NCBI RefSeq assembly: GCF_000010525.1
Contig: NC_009937.1
Coordinates: 3,353,501-3,417,500, forward strand
Length of the DNA: 64,000 nt
Reading direction: 5' to 3'
Source of the DNA: Azorhizobium caulinodans ORS 571
Lineage (GTDB): Bacteria; Pseudomonadota; Alphaproteobacteria; Rhizobiales; Xanthobacteraceae
Under the pieces are notes generated by a model. The model was given only the letters and a program-made list of their open reading frames with translations. It was not told where the DNA came from and made no database searches. The position numbers and the translations under genes were made by a program. This document shows, one piece after another, positions 47,583 to 56,277 of the stretch (position 1 is its first letter; every line of letters begins with the position of its first letter).

Positions 47583-47641
47583 TCCCTTCCCCCGCCGCGC
47601 CCGCTTGCCCGGGCGCGGCCCTCGTCCCTGCCGGAGCAGTC

Positions 47642-47950
47642 ATGGCCGAAATCGCCACCCTCATCGACGCCCTTGAAGAGCGCGCCAGCGCCCTGTCCGC
47701 GCTCAACCACACCGTTCGCTTCGATCTCACAGACAGCGGCCAGTCCATCCATCTCGACGCCACCGGCGGCGGCGTGTCCGTGACTGAGAGCGATGCCGAG
47801 GCCGAAGCTGTCCTGAAGCTGTCTTCGGACACGCTGGACAAGTTGATTACCGGGCGGATCGGCCCGATGCTCGCCTTCTCCACCGGCCGTCTGCGGCTGG
47901 AGGGATCACAGGGCGTGGCGCTCAAGCTTGCCGGCCTTCTGGATTCTTGA
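47642..47950 (+). CDS. Small SCP2 sterol-carrier-like protein
   Basis: This encodes 102 residues: VRFDLTDSGQSIHLDATGG, then EAVLKLSSDTLDKLITGRIGPMLAFSTGRLRLEG is the SCP2 pattern (landmark in part), with the conserved lipid-cavity helix DKLITGRIGPMLAF. Such proteins bind acyl-CoA or other lipids. It lies 59 bases after the acyl-CoA dehydrogenase, and its function probably supports acyl handling in the same pathway. Confidence 0.8.
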   Translation: MAEIATLIDALEERASALSALNHTVRFDLTDSGQSIHLDATGGGVSVTESDAEAEAVLKLSSDTLDKLITGRIGPMLAFSTGRLRLEGSQGVALKLAGLLDS

Positions 47951-48229
47951 GCTCGGCTGAACTGAACAGCCGGGGCCCCGATCGCCGTTTCTAGCCTCAT
48001 GCCAAGGTGGCGGCGCAACAGCCGATCATACGCGAAATATTTGTGACGGCCTCTGCAATCCTGAGCTGCCGAGGTCGCCAAAAAATCTCCAGCCTCAACT
48101 TGGCCGCGAGAACAGCTACGCCTGCGATTACATGAAACAGGGTTAATCGTCTGTGAAGGCTCTGGCGGTCTGGCGGCAAAATGGTAGAGTGCGCGCCGTG
48201 GTGACGGACCCCAGCTTTGGGAGATTTCT

Positions 48230-48769
48230 ATGAAGTCCGCTTTCTATGGTGCGCTGCTGGCGGTGGCGTGCGCCATCACCGGCGCACAGGCCCAGACGGC
48301 GCCTGCCAAGCCCGCCAATGTTGAAGAGATGAAGCCCGCGAACTGGCTGTTCGTGCAGGTGGCCGATTCCGTGACGGTCGATGCGACCACCATCACCCTC
48401 AAGGGTGTGGCTCCGCAGACCCTCATGTTCTCGGATCGCCCCGAGCGCATGACGGGCGATGCGCCCACGGCGAATTTCGTGAAGTTCTGGAACACCGGCA
48501 AGGACAGCTTCCAGAAGGATCCGCCGAACGCCACCCTCGCGGTGACCGTGGACGGCAAGCCCCAGACCGCCGTGGTCGAGCTGACCGATCCGGTGATCAA
48601 CGGCGACACCCTCGTCTACAAGTACAAGGTGCTGAGCGACGACAAGCCGGTTTCCGGCACCAACGCCAGCCTGTTCATCGACTGGTGGTACGGCTACGGC
48701 CCCTACTGGCACCCCGGCTACTGCTGGCGTGGCCCCTACGGCGGCCTGCACTGCCGTCCGGGCTGGTGA
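48230..48769 (+). CDS. Uncharacterised exported protein with aromatic C-terminus
   Basis: This encodes 179 residues. A signal peptide (MKSAFYGALLAVACAITGAQA) precedes a compact beta-rich domain (ANWLFVQVADSVTVDATTITLKG) and a highly aromatic, glycine-rich tail (FIDWWYGYGPYWHPGYCWRG and following) with two cysteines. I do not recognise a characterised family. It is probably periplasmic. It has its own 279-base upstream region and its own terminator, so it is likely monocistronic. Confidence 0.8.
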   Translation: MKSAFYGALLAVACAITGAQAQTAPAKPANVEEMKPANWLFVQVADSVTVDATTITLKGVAPQTLMFSDRPERMTGDAPTANFVKFWNTGKDSFQKDPPNATLAVTVDGKPQTAVVELTDPVINGDTLVYKYKVLSDDKPVSGTNASLFIDWWYGYGPYWHPGYCWRGPYGGLHCRPGW

Positions 48770-48798
48770 TCTGACGATCGCCGTCGAGGCCTGAAACG

Positions 48799-48835
48799 AA
48801 ACCCCGCCCGGCGGCGCCGCGGCGGGGTTTTGTTT
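48799..48835 (+). terminator. Terminator after the exported protein gene
   Basis: AAACCCCGCC (48799-48808) and GGCGGGGTTT (48821-48830) form a 10-bp stem with a GC-rich loop, followed by TTGTTT. It lies about 30 bases after the stop at 48769. Confidence 0.85.
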
Positions 48836-49025
48836 GTCCGGAGGGACGGGAAGACGCGCGCCGGATGCGGGCGTGGGGGGAGAGCGCCCCACATCCGGCG
48901 CGCACACCGATCCGCCGGTCAGGCGGGCCGGGAACGCTTCAGGCGGCGGCGCGGGACAATGGCCGGCCGGGTTCTTACGTCCGGCCGATGCGGTTCCCCG
49001 CTGACGCCACCTCGCAGCCTCGCCG

Positions 49026-49451
49026 TCAGACGACCGTCAGGCCGACATCCACATTGCCGCGGGTGGCGTTGGAATAGGGGCAGACCTGATGGGCCTTGGC
49101 GACCAGATCCTCGGCCTGAGCCCGCTCGATGCCCGGCAGCGAGACGGCGAGCGCGGCGGTGATGCCGAAGCCGCCTTCCGAGCGCGGACCGATGCCGATG
49201 GTGGCGGTCACCGTCGCCTCTGCCGGAATGCGCACCTTCTCCAGACCGGCGACGAACTTCAGCGCGCCGAGGAAGCAGGCCGAATAGCCGGCCGCGAACA
49301 GTTGCTCGGGATTGGTGCCCTCGCCGCCGGCGCCGCCCAGTTCCTTCGGCGTGTCGAGCTTCACGGAGAGCTTGCCGTCCTCGGTGACCGAGCGGCCGTC
49401 ACGGCCCCCGTTGGCAGTGGCCTTGGTGGTGTACTTCACATCGACGGACAT
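49026..49451 (-). CDS. ohr: Organic hydroperoxide resistance protein Ohr
   Basis: This encodes 141 residues of the Ohr branch of the OsmC/Ohr family. The two catalytic cysteines are in [18 protein letters not shown] and [19 protein letters not shown], and the catalytic Arg/Glu regions are also present. Ohr reduces organic and lipid hydroperoxides using dihydrolipoamide. Start at 49451 (MSVDVKYTT) is typical; the longer frame crosses the operator region. An OhrR-like palindrome lies upstream, although no ohrR gene is in the window. Confidence 0.93.
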   Translation of the reverse strand: MSVDVKYTTKATANGGRDGRSVTEDGKLSVKLDTPKELGGAGGEGTNPEQLFAAGYSACFLGALKFVAGLEKVRIPAEATVTATIGIGPRSEGGFGITAALAVSLPGIERAQAEDLVAKAHQVCPYSNATRGNVDVGLTVV

Positions 49452-49520
49452 CGCTTGATCCTCGTGCCTTGAGAAATCGATGAGAAACGGCCAAGCCGCT
49501 TCCATGGCCATTTAAGTAGC

Positions 49521-49537
49521 ACACAATTTGATTGTGT
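49521..49537. promoter_or_regulatory. Candidate OhrR operator upstream of ohr
   Basis: ACACAATTTGATTGTGT has 7-base inverted arms (ACACAAT/ATTGTGT) around TTG, 70 bases upstream of the ohr ATG, within an AT-rich spacer. The core ACAATTnnATTGT resembles the TACAATT-AATTGTA boxes of OhrR repressors (MarR family), which release DNA on oxidation by organic peroxides. Confidence 0.6.
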
Positions 49538-49691
49538 CAAACTTATTTTGCAGACCACCGTCAACATCACCCAACCTTCCGCAACGGAAAACTAACCCTT
49601 TGATATGAATTGCTAATTCCCTAGCGGCATGTAGGCATCTGACGCTTTGTGCGCCATAGTGCCGCCCATTTTTCGACCCGAGAGGCCCCCA

Positions 49692-50999
49692 ATGCCCGCC
49701 CCGCAGCCTCAGGCAGCGCCCTCCTCCAAGGCCATGACAGTGCTCCGCGTCACCAGCGGCAACTTCCTGGAGATGTTCGATTTCTTCCTGTTCGGATTCT
49801 ATGCGACGCACATCGCGCACGCCTTCTTTCCGGTCAGTGATGCCTATGCCTCGCTCATGCTGACCTTCGGCACCTTCGGCGCCGGCTTTCTCATGCGGCC
49901 CTTAGGGGCGATCATTCTCGGCGCTTATGTGGACCGCCTCGGCCGCCGGCAGGGTCTGATCCTCACGCTCGGCATCATGTCGCTGGGCACCGTCCTCATC
50001 GCCTTCGTGCCCGGCTATGCCACCATCGGCATGGCCGCGCCGCTTCTGGTGCTGCTCGGCCGGCTGCTTCAGGGCTTTTCCGCGGGCGTGGAACTGGGCG
50101 GCGTCTCCGTCTATCTCGCGGAGATCGCGACGCCCGGGAACAAGGGCTTCTATGTCAGCTGGCAGTCGGGCAGCCAGCAGGTGGCGATCATCGTGGCTGC
50201 CCTCCTCGGCTATGCCCTCAATGCCTGGATGGCGCCGCAGGCCGTCTCCGACTGGGCGTGGCGCATTCCCTTCTTCATCGGCTGTCTCATCGTGCCCCTG
50301 CTGTTCCTCCTGCGTCGCTCGCTCGAGGAGACGGAGGAGTTCCTCGCCCGCAAGCATCGCCCCGAGCTTGGGGAGATGTTCCGCACCATCGCCGGCAACT
50401 GGAAGATCGTTCTGGCGGGCATGATGCTGGTGGTGATGACCACCGTGTCCTTCTACATGATCACCGTCTACACTCCGACCTTCGGGCGGGCAGTGCTCAA
50501 GCTCTCCCAGACAGACGCGCTGCTGGTGACGCTGTGCGTCGGCATTTCCAACTTCTTCTGGCTGCCCGTCATGGGTGCTCTGTCGGATCGCATCGGCCGC
50601 AAGCCGATCCTCATCATCTTCACCGCCCTGACGCTGCTCACCGCCTATCCCGCGCTCGCGTGGCTGGTGGCCAACGTCACCTTCGGCAAGATGCTGGCGG
50701 TCGAACTCTGGCTGTCCTTCCTCTACGCCAGCTACAACGGCGCGATGGTGGTGGCGCTCACCGAGGTGATGCCGGCGCATGTGCGCACCACAGGCTTCTC
50801 GCTCGCCTACAGCCTCGCCACGGCGCTGTTCGGCGGCTTCACGCCGGCGGTGTCCACCTGGCTTATCGAGCAGACGGGCGACAAGGCCGCGCCGGGCTAC
50901 TGGCTGATCTTCGCCGGCGCCTGCGGCCTCATCGCCACCTTCATCCTCTACGGGCGCCAGGGCGCCATGGTGGCAAAGCCCGCCGTGCGGACGAACTGA
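49692..50999 (+). CDS. MFS citrate/tricarballylate-type proton symporter
   Basis: This encodes 435 residues with twelve helices of the metabolite:H+ symporter branch. [41 protein letters not shown] and [23 protein letters not shown] (landmarks, in part) match CitA and TcuC. It should import citrate, tricarballylate or a similar organic acid with protons. Start at 49692 (MPAPQPQAA). It diverges from ohr across a 240-base spacer and ends at a strong terminator. Confidence 0.88.
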   Translation: MPAPQPQAAPSSKAMTVLRVTSGNFLEMFDFFLFGFYATHIAHAFFPVSDAYASLMLTFGTFGAGFLMRPLGAIILGAYVDRLGRRQGLILTLGIMSLGTVLIAFVPGYATIGMAAPLLVLLGRLLQGFSAGVELGGVSVYLAEIATPGNKGFYVSWQSGSQQVAIIVAALLGYALNAWMAPQAVSDWAWRIPFFIGCLIVPLLFLLRRSLEETEEFLARKHRPELGEMFRTIAGNWKIVLAGMMLVVMTTVSFYMITVYTPTFGRAVLKLSQTDALLVTLCVGISNFFWLPVMGALSDRIGRKPILIIFTALTLLTAYPALAWLVANVTFGKMLAVELWLSFLYASYNGAMVVALTEVMPAHVRTTGFSLAYSLATALFGGFTPAVSTWLIEQTGDKAAPGYWLIFAGACGLIATFILYGRQGAMVAKPAVRTN

Positions 51000-51512
51000 T
51001 CCATCACCGGATCTCTCTTGCGATGCCTCCGGCCTCCCATGGCCGGAGGCATTTTTCTTGGAATCGAGCCCGCGCCCTGCCCCGGCCCAGCGCCCTTCCG
51101 GCAGGATGACGTGCGTCCTCCCTCCCGCATCCACGGCCGTTCCCGCAGCACGCTCATGCTGCGCCGGGCACACACGCCATACGTGCAGCATTGCCGACAG
51201 CGCGTGAAAGTCGGGACAGGAATCGACAGGGTTAATTCCCGTTCATGTTCGGCAAGCTTGAAGCAAGATTAACCCTACACTCTGCTAGCAATGGAAACGG
51301 GGGACGAGAAATAGGTTCGGAGGTCAAGATTATCCGAACCAGGCTTGATTTATCCCATTCATGAAACTCAGCCTTGGCCAGCGGTCATCCAGCCGTGAGC
51401 CAGAAAACACTCCTTTATCCTTTTCTTCTCATTTTCGTCCTCATGCCGATTTCGCCAACGCGACCTCCGTGGGCCGCGTCGCCGGGTAGGTTCTCGAAGA
51501 AAAGGCTTGCTC
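51000..51512 (+). other. Non-coding stretch between the symporter and the orphan sensor
   Basis: These 513 bases hold the symporter terminator (51023-51059) and then GC-poor sequence with no credible gene. A 9-bp inverted repeat, AGGGTTAAT (51228-51236) and ATTAACCCT (51268-51276), lies about 240 bases before the sensor gene. Its TTAACC halves resemble CtrA half-sites. The sensor promoter presumably lies in the right part. Confidence 0.45.
51023..51059 (+). terminator. Terminator after the citrate-type symporter
   Basis: GCCTCCGGCC (51025-51034) and GGCCGGAGGC (51041-51050) form a perfect 10-bp stem with a 6-base loop, followed by ATTTTTCTT. It lies about 25 bases after the stop at 50999. 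Confidence 0.9.
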
Positions 51513-52388
51513 ATGACCAACCGTCTCCCCGCCCCCTGGCTTGCAGTCGCCCTTGCGCTGGGCCTCGGCGCGGCCAGCATTGGCGGGGGGATCTACAGCT
51601 CGGTGCAGGCTCTTGCCATCGCACGCGGGGCTCAGGCCGTCTCGGAAGGGCCGGCACATGCCATGCGCCTGCTGACGGATGCCGACCGCCTGCTCATGGA
51701 CGGTCTCAGCGAACTCTATCGGCAGGATCGCTTCCCCGCCCAGGCTGGTGCCCGGGGCGCGACAGTCCGGACAGCGGAAGCCGCACATCGCTTCTCGATG
51801 CAGCTTATCGCGACGGCGCGCCTGTCGCCCATTCTCGCCGACCGCCTCAAGGACATTGAAGACGACTTCAACCGTGCCGTCCGGCGCGCGTGCAGCCGGG
51901 GCGGCGCCGAGGAAGGACCTGACGCGGGGCTCTGCGCCCCCGCTCTCCGGCGCGTCCATGACGGCCTGTCTGTGCTGCGGAACGAACTTGCGGACATGAC
52001 CCTCGCGCACCGCGAGGAACTGGAGCGGGATGCGGCCGCCAACACGCGCATCACCCTGATCGCCGCCTTGGCAGCGACCCTCTCGCTGGTGGTCATCGTT
52101 CTGATGCGCCTCTCCGCGGCGCGCGGGTCGGCCGGCCCTTCGCGGGCCACGCAGGCGGCCGATCTCGCGGCGGCGGTGGACCACAAGGTGCGTTCGGTTC
52201 AGGCGGAGACGATGCCGGTGCCTCCGGGCCTCCCCTCCGCCCGGATCTGCGCCGCGGACACCTCCAGACCATCAGCGGGGACGCCGCAGCGCGGCGAACC
52301 GCAGGGATTGCGCGCCGGCCCGCAACGGCGCGCATCGCAAGGGCACCCACACCTGGAACAGGCGTGGGTGCCCTCTCCGATGCCCTGA
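51513..52388 (+). CDS. Orphan chemoreceptor-type sensor without HAMP or signalling domain
   Basis: This encodes 291 residues. Helix 1 (about 8-28), a periplasmic helical bundle and helix 2 (ITLIAALAATLSLVVIVLM, about 180-198) match the ligand-binding half of the full chemoreceptor at 53820-55517: ASIGGGIYSSVQALAIARGAQ here against [20 protein letters not shown] there, with EGPA following at the same distance. After helix 2 there is no HAMP and no methyl-accepting coil, only about 90 residues of Pro/Ala/Arg-rich sequence. The last codons run through an 11-bp hairpin (52340-52374). It may be a decaying receptor or a genuine signal-less sensor. Start at ATG 51513 after AAGG; a TTG two codons earlier is possible. 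Confidence 0.65.
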   Translation: MTNRLPAPWLAVALALGLGAASIGGGIYSSVQALAIARGAQAVSEGPAHAMRLLTDADRLLMDGLSELYRQDRFPAQAGARGATVRTAEAAHRFSMQLIATARLSPILADRLKDIEDDFNRAVRRACSRGGAEEGPDAGLCAPALRRVHDGLSVLRNELADMTLAHREELERDAAANTRITLIAALAATLSLVVIVLMRLSAARGSAGPSRATQAADLAAAVDHKVRSVQAETMPVPPGLPSARICAADTSRPSAGTPQRGEPQGLRAGPQRRASQGHPHLEQAWVPSPMP

Positions 52389-52402
52389 AAACCCGGGTTT
52401 TC
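52340..52402. repeat. Hairpin and palindrome at the end of the orphan sensor gene
   Basis: AGGGCACCCAC (52340-52350) and GTGGGTGCCCT (52364-52374) form a perfect 11-bp stem inside the last codons of the sensor. Just past it, GAAAACCCGGGTTTTC (52387-52402) is a perfect 16-base palindrome that overlaps the stop. The pair separates two convergent genes and may act as a weak bidirectional terminator. Confidence 0.5.
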
Positions 52403-52446
52403 GACGCCTGCTCAGAGGCCGGTGCCGCTCCGTCCGTAGAGCGGGA

Positions 52447-53700
52447 TCAGGCGACGTTGCGCGTGCTTCCTTTGCCGGCCCGGCGGATCAGCAGGTCCTG
52501 AAAGGCCGTGAACAGGCGGCGGATCGGTTCCACCTTGTAGGGGAACATCTGCGGGTCATCCGCATCATGGATGACCATGGCGATGTCGGCCTCGAACAGC
52601 AGCAGGCGGCCGTCTGCAAGCTCTGCACAGTCGATGGCGAAATAATCGAGGCCGATGCGCTCGGTCAGAGCGCGGAAGGCGGCGGCATGGCGCACGGCAT
52701 AATCTGCCTCAAAGCCTCCCATGAAGACGGCTTCCTCGGCCCGGCGTTCCGCATGCTGGCGCATGCCGGCATTCACGTAATGGATCATCCAGTCCTGGGA
52801 CGTGGCGCCATGGACCGCATAAGCGGCGCCATCGATGAAGGCGATGCGCTGCTTGCGGAACAGCCCGTCTTCGCGGCTGTAATCGATGAAGGGGCTGATG
52901 AAGAACTCCGTCTCCTTCTGCAGAAGCAAATAGAGCGTGAGCTGATCGCGGCTGGTGATGCGCTCAAGGCCGTTGCCCGCGTGGCTGCCGATGGGGCGCA
53001 CCACCATCGGATAGCTGAAGGGCAGTCTTGAGCCGATCTCGTTGCGCATGTGGTCTTCGAGATCCGCGCGCGGCACGCGCACGGCGGCCGGCGACAGCAC
53101 GGTCGGCTCATCGGCGAACAGGGCGCACACGCCGTCGCGGGTCAGGGACGCGATGCGGCCCGCCGGAGCATTGAGCACCGGCACCGGCCAGTCGGCCAGC
53201 AGCGCATCGAGACGCAGCAGGATGGGATCATTCTCGGGCGATTCGGCGATGGCGACGATGGCGAGATCGTGGGCCGGCAGGCCGGAGAGGTCGCTCACAT
53301 CCGGATCAAGATAGACGTAATCGAGCTCGAAATCGGAACCCGTGAGCAGGAAATCCAGCGGCGTATTGGCCATCAGATCTCCGGCGGTGACGAAAGCGAG
53401 AAGCCGCAGTCCGCCACCGCCGCCATACGTCCGATGGAACTGACGGCAGAGGGAGAGCGCAGCCGCCTGCGCCTGTTCGGCTTTCACGCTCGCCTTGCGG
53501 GCCATGAGCAGGGCCGACATGTCGAGAAGGGCGGCGGCGTCCTCGGGGTCGGCGTCGAGCCGGGCGACAAGCCCATCCCACACGGGCGCCATGTCCCGCC
53601 GGGCTTCCAGCCCCCGGACCATGGCAGCAACACCGATCAGCGGATGGCGGGCGGGAACAGAGAGAGCCGGTCGCACCGGAGAGGAAGCCGCGATTGTCAT
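52447..53700 (-). CDS. ATP-grasp (RimK-like) protein with TPR-like N-terminus
   Basis: This encodes 417 residues. The N-terminal 100 residues look helical and TPR-like (WDGLVARLDADPEDAAALLDMSALLMARKASVKAEQ, in part). The middle holds a Rossmann-like pre-ATP-grasp region (LDYVYLDPDVSDLSGLPAHDLAIVAIAESPENDP), and the C-terminal half is ATP-grasp: PFSYPMVVRPIGSHAGNGLERI, FISPFIDYSREDGLFRKQRIAFIDG, and the metal site GRLLLFEADIAMVIHDAD. Such enzymes join a carboxylate to an amine, often by adding Glu or Asp to a peptide or protein; the acceptor here is unknown. ATG 53700 is preferred; a GTG at 53745 is an alternative. It lies between two chemosensory genes. Confidence 0.8.
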   Translation of the reverse strand: MTIAASSPVRPALSVPARHPLIGVAAMVRGLEARRDMAPVWDGLVARLDADPEDAAALLDMSALLMARKASVKAEQAQAAALSLCRQFHRTYGGGGGLRLLAFVTAGDLMANTPLDFLLTGSDFELDYVYLDPDVSDLSGLPAHDLAIVAIAESPENDPILLRLDALLADWPVPVLNAPAGRIASLTRDGVCALFADEPTVLSPAAVRVPRADLEDHMRNEIGSRLPFSYPMVVRPIGSHAGNGLERITSRDQLTLYLLLQKETEFFISPFIDYSREDGLFRKQRIAFIDGAAYAVHGATSQDWMIHYVNAGMRQHAERRAEEAVFMGGFEADYAVRHAAAFRALTERIGLDYFAIDCAELADGRLLLFEADIAMVIHDADDPQMFPYKVEPIRRLFTAFQDLLIRRAGKGSTRNVA

Positions 53701-53819
53701 GAACGCCTGTGACAGCAAGGGATCGCCCGCGGGCGCATGGGGCACACTCGCGCCCCGACCTTGCCTTGGGCTTGCGCGGGAAGGCGGGCGCTGGAGCCAG
53801 CACCCGCCCCGTCGGCGCC

Positions 53820-55517
53820 TCAGGCGGCGTGGAGGTCCGACACGAACCGTTCCACCGTCCGCCGCAGGTCGACTGCTTGGGTAGACAGGCCCTGCGACAG
53901 GGTCAGCAACTGGCTGGAGGCCGAGCCGGTGAGTTCGGCCGCCTGCCCCACGCCGCCGATATTCTCCGTCACCTGCTGGGTGCCGGTGGCGGCCTGCTGG
54001 CAGTTCTGGGCGATTTCACCGGTGGCCGCGCCCTGCTGCTCCACCGCGCCGGCGATGGAGGAGGAGATCTGCTTGATGTTGCCCACCACGCGGATGATCT
54101 CGCCCATGGAGCTGACGGTGCCCTGCGTCGCCTGCTGGATTTCGGCGATCTTGCTGGCGATCTCGTCCGTCGCCTTGCCGGTCTGGGCCGCCAGTTCCTT
54201 CACCTCGGACGCCACCACGGCAAAGCCCTTGCCGGCCTCGCCGGCGCGGGCGGATTCGATGGTCGCGTTGAGCGCAAGGAGATTGGTCTGGTCCGCAATG
54301 CCCTTGATCAGGACGATCACGTCACCGATGGCCTGTGCCGAGCGGGCGAGTTCCACGATGCGCTCGTTGGAGGTTTCCGCCTCGCGGAAGGCTACTTCCG
54401 CGACCGAGGCCGAATGGCTCACCTGCCCGGTGATCTCGCGCACGGAGGCCGCCAGTTCCTCGGAAGAGGCCGCCACCGTCTGGACATTGGTCGCCGCCTC
54501 CTCGGCCGCGCTCGCGACAGCCTGGGCCTGCCGGGAGGTCTGCTCCGCCGTTGCCGACAGGTTGCGGGCGGAATCGGCCACCTGCGCCGACGAATCGGCA
54601 AAGGTCGCAGCGATCTGCTGGATCTCGGCGACGAATGCCTCGGCGAGCTTCTGCCGCTTCTGGATCTGAAGCCGCTCGGCGGCTTCCCGCTCCGCCTGCT
54701 GCTGACGGGCGGCTTCCGCAGCCTGCAACTGCTCGCCAAGGACGGTGAGCGTGCGGGACATGGCGCCGATCTCGTCCGCCCGTCCGGTCTCGTCCGGCTT
54801 GCGGCTGAGATCGCCGTGGCCCATGGCCTCCATCACGCCCATCATCGCCTCGAGCGGGCGCACGATGCTCCGGCGCACGAGGAAGAGCGCGAGGCCGATG
54901 ACCAGCACGGTGGCGGCGACGATCACCGAGATGGAGGTCGCATTGGCGCTGGCCGTCACGTCATCGGCCCGCTTGTTTTCATCGGCCATGTAGGTCTGCA
55001 TCTCGGCGGTGAGCGCGACGGAGTCCTGGCTGATCTTCTCGATCGCCGGCTCGCATTCGGACCGCATCAATGCCGCGGCACGTGCATTCTCCGCCGGCGT
55101 GCGGGCCACCAGCGACAGCTTGATCGTAGAGGCACAGGCCGTTTCCATGGTCCGCGAAAAACTGCTGCCGATGCTCTCGATGCGCGACGAGAAGGCCGGA
55201 GCGAGCTTGGCCGCATCGGAAAAGATGCCGCGGGCGGTCTCGACGACTTCGTTCATCGCCTTGTCGGCGGCGGCGACCGACGCATCGTCGGGCGCGTTGA
55301 TCAACTGATAGATGGCAAGCTCCGTTCTCACCATGAATCGATTGGCGCGGGCCATCCGCGTCGCGGCAGCGGCCGGCCCTTCGATGATGCCGGACAACAA
55401 GTCGTTGATCGCCGTGGACTGGCTGGCGCCATAGAGGGCACCGCCGATGCTGACAGCGCCAAGCAGCACAAGAAGGGCGACGATCTTCCAGATCATCTTC
55501 AGATTATTGTAGAGCAA
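53820..55517 (-). CDS. Methyl-accepting chemotaxis protein
   Basis: This encodes 565 residues. Helix 1 (10-30), a periplasmic four-helix-bundle sensor domain, helix 2 (193-214), a HAMP domain (215-268) and a methyl-accepting coil whose hairpin tip has the invariant core [20 protein letters not shown]. The C-terminus has no CheR-tethering pentapeptide. The sensor domain resembles the orphan at 51513, suggesting duplication. It reports a ligand to a CheA kinase outside the window. Reading leftward it precedes the ATP-grasp gene by about 120 bases; that spacer carries a 12-bp stem around 53782-53808 without a U-run. Confidence 0.95.
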   Translation of the reverse strand: MLYNNLKMIWKIVALLVLLGAVSIGGALYGASQSTAINDLLSGIIEGPAAAATRMARANRFMVRTELAIYQLINAPDDASVAAADKAMNEVVETARGIFSDAAKLAPAFSSRIESIGSSFSRTMETACASTIKLSLVARTPAENARAAALMRSECEPAIEKISQDSVALTAEMQTYMADENKRADDVTASANATSISVIVAATVLVIGLALFLVRRSIVRPLEAMMGVMEAMGHGDLSRKPDETGRADEIGAMSRTLTVLGEQLQAAEAARQQQAEREAAERLQIQKRQKLAEAFVAEIQQIAATFADSSAQVADSARNLSATAEQTSRQAQAVASAAEEAATNVQTVAASSEELAASVREITGQVSHSASVAEVAFREAETSNERIVELARSAQAIGDVIVLIKGIADQTNLLALNATIESARAGEAGKGFAVVASEVKELAAQTGKATDEIASKIAEIQQATQGTVSSMGEIIRVVGNIKQISSSIAGAVEQQGAATGEIAQNCQQAATGTQQVTENIGGVGQAAELTGSASSQLLTLSQGLSTQAVDLRRTVERFVSDLHAA

Positions 55518-56035
55518 GAAAGCCTCCGGACTTCATACAACCTCAGAGAGACCTCCCTCCCCTATTACCCTCATCTTGCGCCAAACTTGCCGAAGCGGAA
55601 CCCGTGTGTGGGCGGCGGTCGCCTTGGTATTTTTTGAATTTTTCCAGAATGTTGACTGCCTCACCGTCGTCTCAGGAGCAGCGCGAAGCCATATCGCGCA
55701 CCATGGACGGGAGGCAGGCCCGGGGATGGCGTCGCCCGCGACCAACTGTCGTCCTCGAACCTTCAAGTAACCTGGTCTCGGCGAGGTAACCACCAAAAGA
55801 CACTGCTCAACTGCTTATTGCGGCGCCGTTGACAGGCTGCAAGCAGAGGCCATGCAGACAGAGGCACCACATGCCGCAAGGGAAGACGTCGACTATGTCG
55901 ACCATCCTTGCACGCGGGGCGCGAAGTCGTTGAACCGACACGCAGGACAAGAATTCGATCCGCGAAGGCCGTCGTCAGACCTTTATATTCCTATGACAGA
56001 AGGTCCCCGCCGACCACTGAAAGTGAGTCATCCTC
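55518..56035 (+). other. Non-coding stretch between the chemoreceptor and small membrane protein
   Basis: In these 518 bases I see no gene with family-like sequence on either strand. GC content is lower than in neighbouring genes, with a T-rich patch around 55628-55645. The left end must hold the chemoreceptor promoter and the right end that of the small protein; I could not place either precisely. TTGACA at 55831-55836 is a possible -35. Confidence 0.4.
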
Positions 56036-56272
56036 ATGACGAACACGGCTTTATTCGCGGCTCTGCTTCTGGCACTCGTGGTTGCCGTCACGCTCCTGAT
56101 GCGTCGTCGCGCAGGCTTCGCGGCCGTGAGCGGGAATACGATCTATTACAACATCGCGATCATCGTTCTGGCCACCATGGCTTTCATCACGATGTTCGCC
56201 TTCCTCGCCTACATCATCATGTTCTACTATTGCTCCTATTTCACCCACTGCGCGGCCTTCGTCTATCAGTAG
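56036..56272 (+). CDS. Small uncharacterised membrane protein
   Basis: This encodes 78 residues: one helix at the start (TALFAALLLALVVAVTLLM), a basic turn (RRRAGFAAVSGN), and a long aromatic helix (IIVLATMAFITMFAFLAYIIMFYY) ending in CSYFTHCAAFVYQ. Two cysteines sit close to the C-terminus. The sequence is too regular to be a shadow frame, and codon use is AT-richer than in neighbours. I do not recognise it. It ends five bases from the MgtA-type stop on the other strand. Confidence 0.55.
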   Translation: MTNTALFAALLLALVVAVTLLMRRRAGFAAVSGNTIYYNIAIIVLATMAFITMFAFLAYIIMFYYCSYFTHCAAFVYQ

Positions 56273-56277
56273 GTTGC

